Positions 38,707 to 39,747 of a stretch of 39,747 bases of DNA are shown in pieces. Each line of letters begins with the position of its first letter. Within the stretch, counting starts at the first letter, position 1. Source of the DNA: Amycolatopsis rhizosphaerae. GTDB lineage: Bacteria; Actinomycetota; Actinomycetes; Mycobacteriales; Pseudonocardiaceae. The stretch covers positions 1-39,747 of the forward strand of contig NZ_VJWX01000010.1 of the NCBI RefSeq assembly GCF_007713715.1. The letters run 5' to 3'. Below the pieces are notes generated by a model. The model did not search any database and was not told the DNA's origin. It saw nothing but the letters and a program-made list of their open reading frames with translations. Position numbers and translations under genes: made by a program.

Positions 38707-39738
38707 ATGCCCATCGCCACCCCCGAGGTCTATGCCGAGATGCTGGACCGGGCCAAGGGAGGCGAGTTCGCTTACCCGGCCATCAACGTGACCTCGTCGG
38801 AGACCCTCAACGCCGCTCTGCGCGGTTTCGCCGAGGCGGAAAGCGACGGGATCATCCAGGTGTCCACCGGCGGTGCCGAATTCGCCTCCGGCACCAGGGT
38901 CAAGGACATGGTGACCGGTGCGGTCGCACTCGCCGAATTCGCACACGTGGTGGCCGAGAAGTACCCGATCAACGTGGCACTGCACACCGACCACTGCCCG
39001 AAGGACAAGCTGGACGGTTACGTCAACCCGCTGATCGCGATCTCCCAGGAACGGGTGAACCGGGGCCAGAACCCGCTGTTCCAGTCGCACATGTGGGACG
39101 GCTCGGCGATCGACCTCGACGAGAACCTCGAGATCGCGGCCGAGCTGCTGGAGAAGGCCGCGGCGGCCAAGATCATCCTCGAGGTCGAGATCGGCGTCGT
39201 CGGCGGTGAGGAGGACGGCGTCTCGAACGAGATCAACGAGAAGCTGTACACCGCCGAGGGCGACTTCGTGAAGACGGTGCACGCGCTCGGTTCCGGCGAA
39301 AAGGGCCGCTACCTCCTCGCCGCGACCTTCGGCAACGTGCACGGCGCCTACAAGCCGGGTGCCGTGCAGCTGCGCCCTGACGTGCTCAAGCGGGGCCAGG
39401 CGGTCGCGGCCGAGAAGCTGGGCCTGCCCGCCGGTTCGAAGCCGTTCGAGCTGGTGTTCCACGGCGGTTCGGGCTCGCTGCTCGAGGAGATCCACGAGGC
39501 GGTGTCCTACGGCGTGATCAAGATGAACGTCGACACCGACACCCAGTACGCGTTCTCCCGCCCGATCGCGGACCACTTCTTCAAGAACTACGACGGGGTG
39601 CTGAAGATCGACGGCGAGGTCGGCAACAAGAAGACCTACGACCCGCGCAGCTACCTGAAGAAGGCCGAGGTGTCGATGGCGGAACGCGTCGTCGAGGCCG
39701 CCAAGGCGCTGAAGTCGGCCGGCACGAAGCTGAGCTGA
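38707..39738 (+). CDS. fba: Class II fructose-bisphosphate aldolase
   Basis: Zinc-dependent aldolase of glycolysis and gluconeogenesis, 343 aa. ALHTDHCPKDKLDGY contains catalytic D95 and zinc ligand H96. Further zinc ligands are expected in EVEIGVVGGEEDG (Glu region), FGNVHGAYKPG (His) and LVFHGGSGS (His). MNVDTDTQYAFSRP is the phosphate-binding stretch of the FbaA type. The start is ATG 38707, six bases after AGGAGGA. It has its own promoter with a -10 box at 38661. The length and motifs match the long FbaA subclass of actinomycetes. It is complete within the window. Confidence 0.96.
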   Translation: MPIATPEVYAEMLDRAKGGEFAYPAINVTSSETLNAALRGFAEAESDGIIQVSTGGAEFASGTRVKDMVTGAVALAEFAHVVAEKYPINVALHTDHCPKDKLDGYVNPLIAISQERVNRGQNPLFQSHMWDGSAIDLDENLEIAAELLEKAAAAKIILEVEIGVVGGEEDGVSNEINEKLYTAEGDFVKTVHALGSGEKGRYLLAATFGNVHGAYKPGAVQLRPDVLKRGQAVAAEKLGLPAGSKPFELVFHGGSGSLLEEIHEAVSYGVIKMNVDTDTQYAFSRPIADHFFKNYDGVLKIDGEVGNKKTYDPRSYLKKAEVSMAERVVEAAKALKSAGTKLS

Positions 39739-39747
39739 GCCCGGGAG

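Overview
The window is high-GC DNA from a Gram-positive actinomycete, most likely of the Amycolatopsis/Pseudonocardiales type. The signs are the many GTG starts, lipoproteins with a DUF3558-type domain, PE/PPE-like (type VII secretion) proteins, F420-type oxidoreductases (PPOX and LLM families), a DasR-type operator at nagA and a menaquinone-type succinate dehydrogenase. The genus is an inference. I see no insertion sequence, phage, CRISPR array, tRNA or rRNA.

Layout. (1) 20-6828, minus strand: nucleoside uptake and salvage. A BMP-type lipoprotein, a double ATPase and two permeases import nucleosides; cytidine deaminase and thymidine phosphorylase process them. A strong hairpin separates the lipoprotein from the rest. 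(2) 7176-10636, plus: sdhCDAB, closed by a clear terminator. (3) 10734-13584: a divergent secretion-type locus made of a DUF3558-like lipoprotein, a small helical protein with a YxxxE tail motif, and a large WxG/Gly-rich protein. (4) 13640-18675: pyrE, a DUF2784-like membrane protein, a TrmH-type methyltransferase, an orphan molybdopterin oxidoreductase and a GH76 enzyme with no signal peptide. (5) 18676-24844: a LacI-family regulator diverging from a six-gene operon (FrcB-, FrcC- and FrcA-like ABC transporter, PfkB kinase, FrcK-like P-loop kinase, SDR). Every junction in the operon is an ATGA overlap, and a perfect 24-bp palindrome overlaps its promoter. (6) 24845-26163: paired DnaA-box-like repeats, a structured leader, a VOC protein and a DedA protein. 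(7) 26314-30283, minus: marR, an MFS pump with three C-terminal carboxypeptidase-regulatory-like domains, and a YceI protein carrying a fourth such domain, all translationally coupled. (8) 30523-39738: PPOX protein, GlcD-type oxidase, second DedA, small membrane protein, nagA with a dre-like site, ECF sigma factor, YciI protein, SDR, aldo/keto reductase, LLM oxidoreductase and class II fructose-bisphosphate aldolase.

The strongest candidates for something undescribed are the MarR/MFS/YceI module, whose pump and soluble lipocalin-like protein share a domain type, and the compact two-kinase FrcBCA-like sugar operon. The EspG-less secretion pair and the structured leader next to DnaA-box repeats come next. 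All functional claims rest on motif reading only; no search was run.
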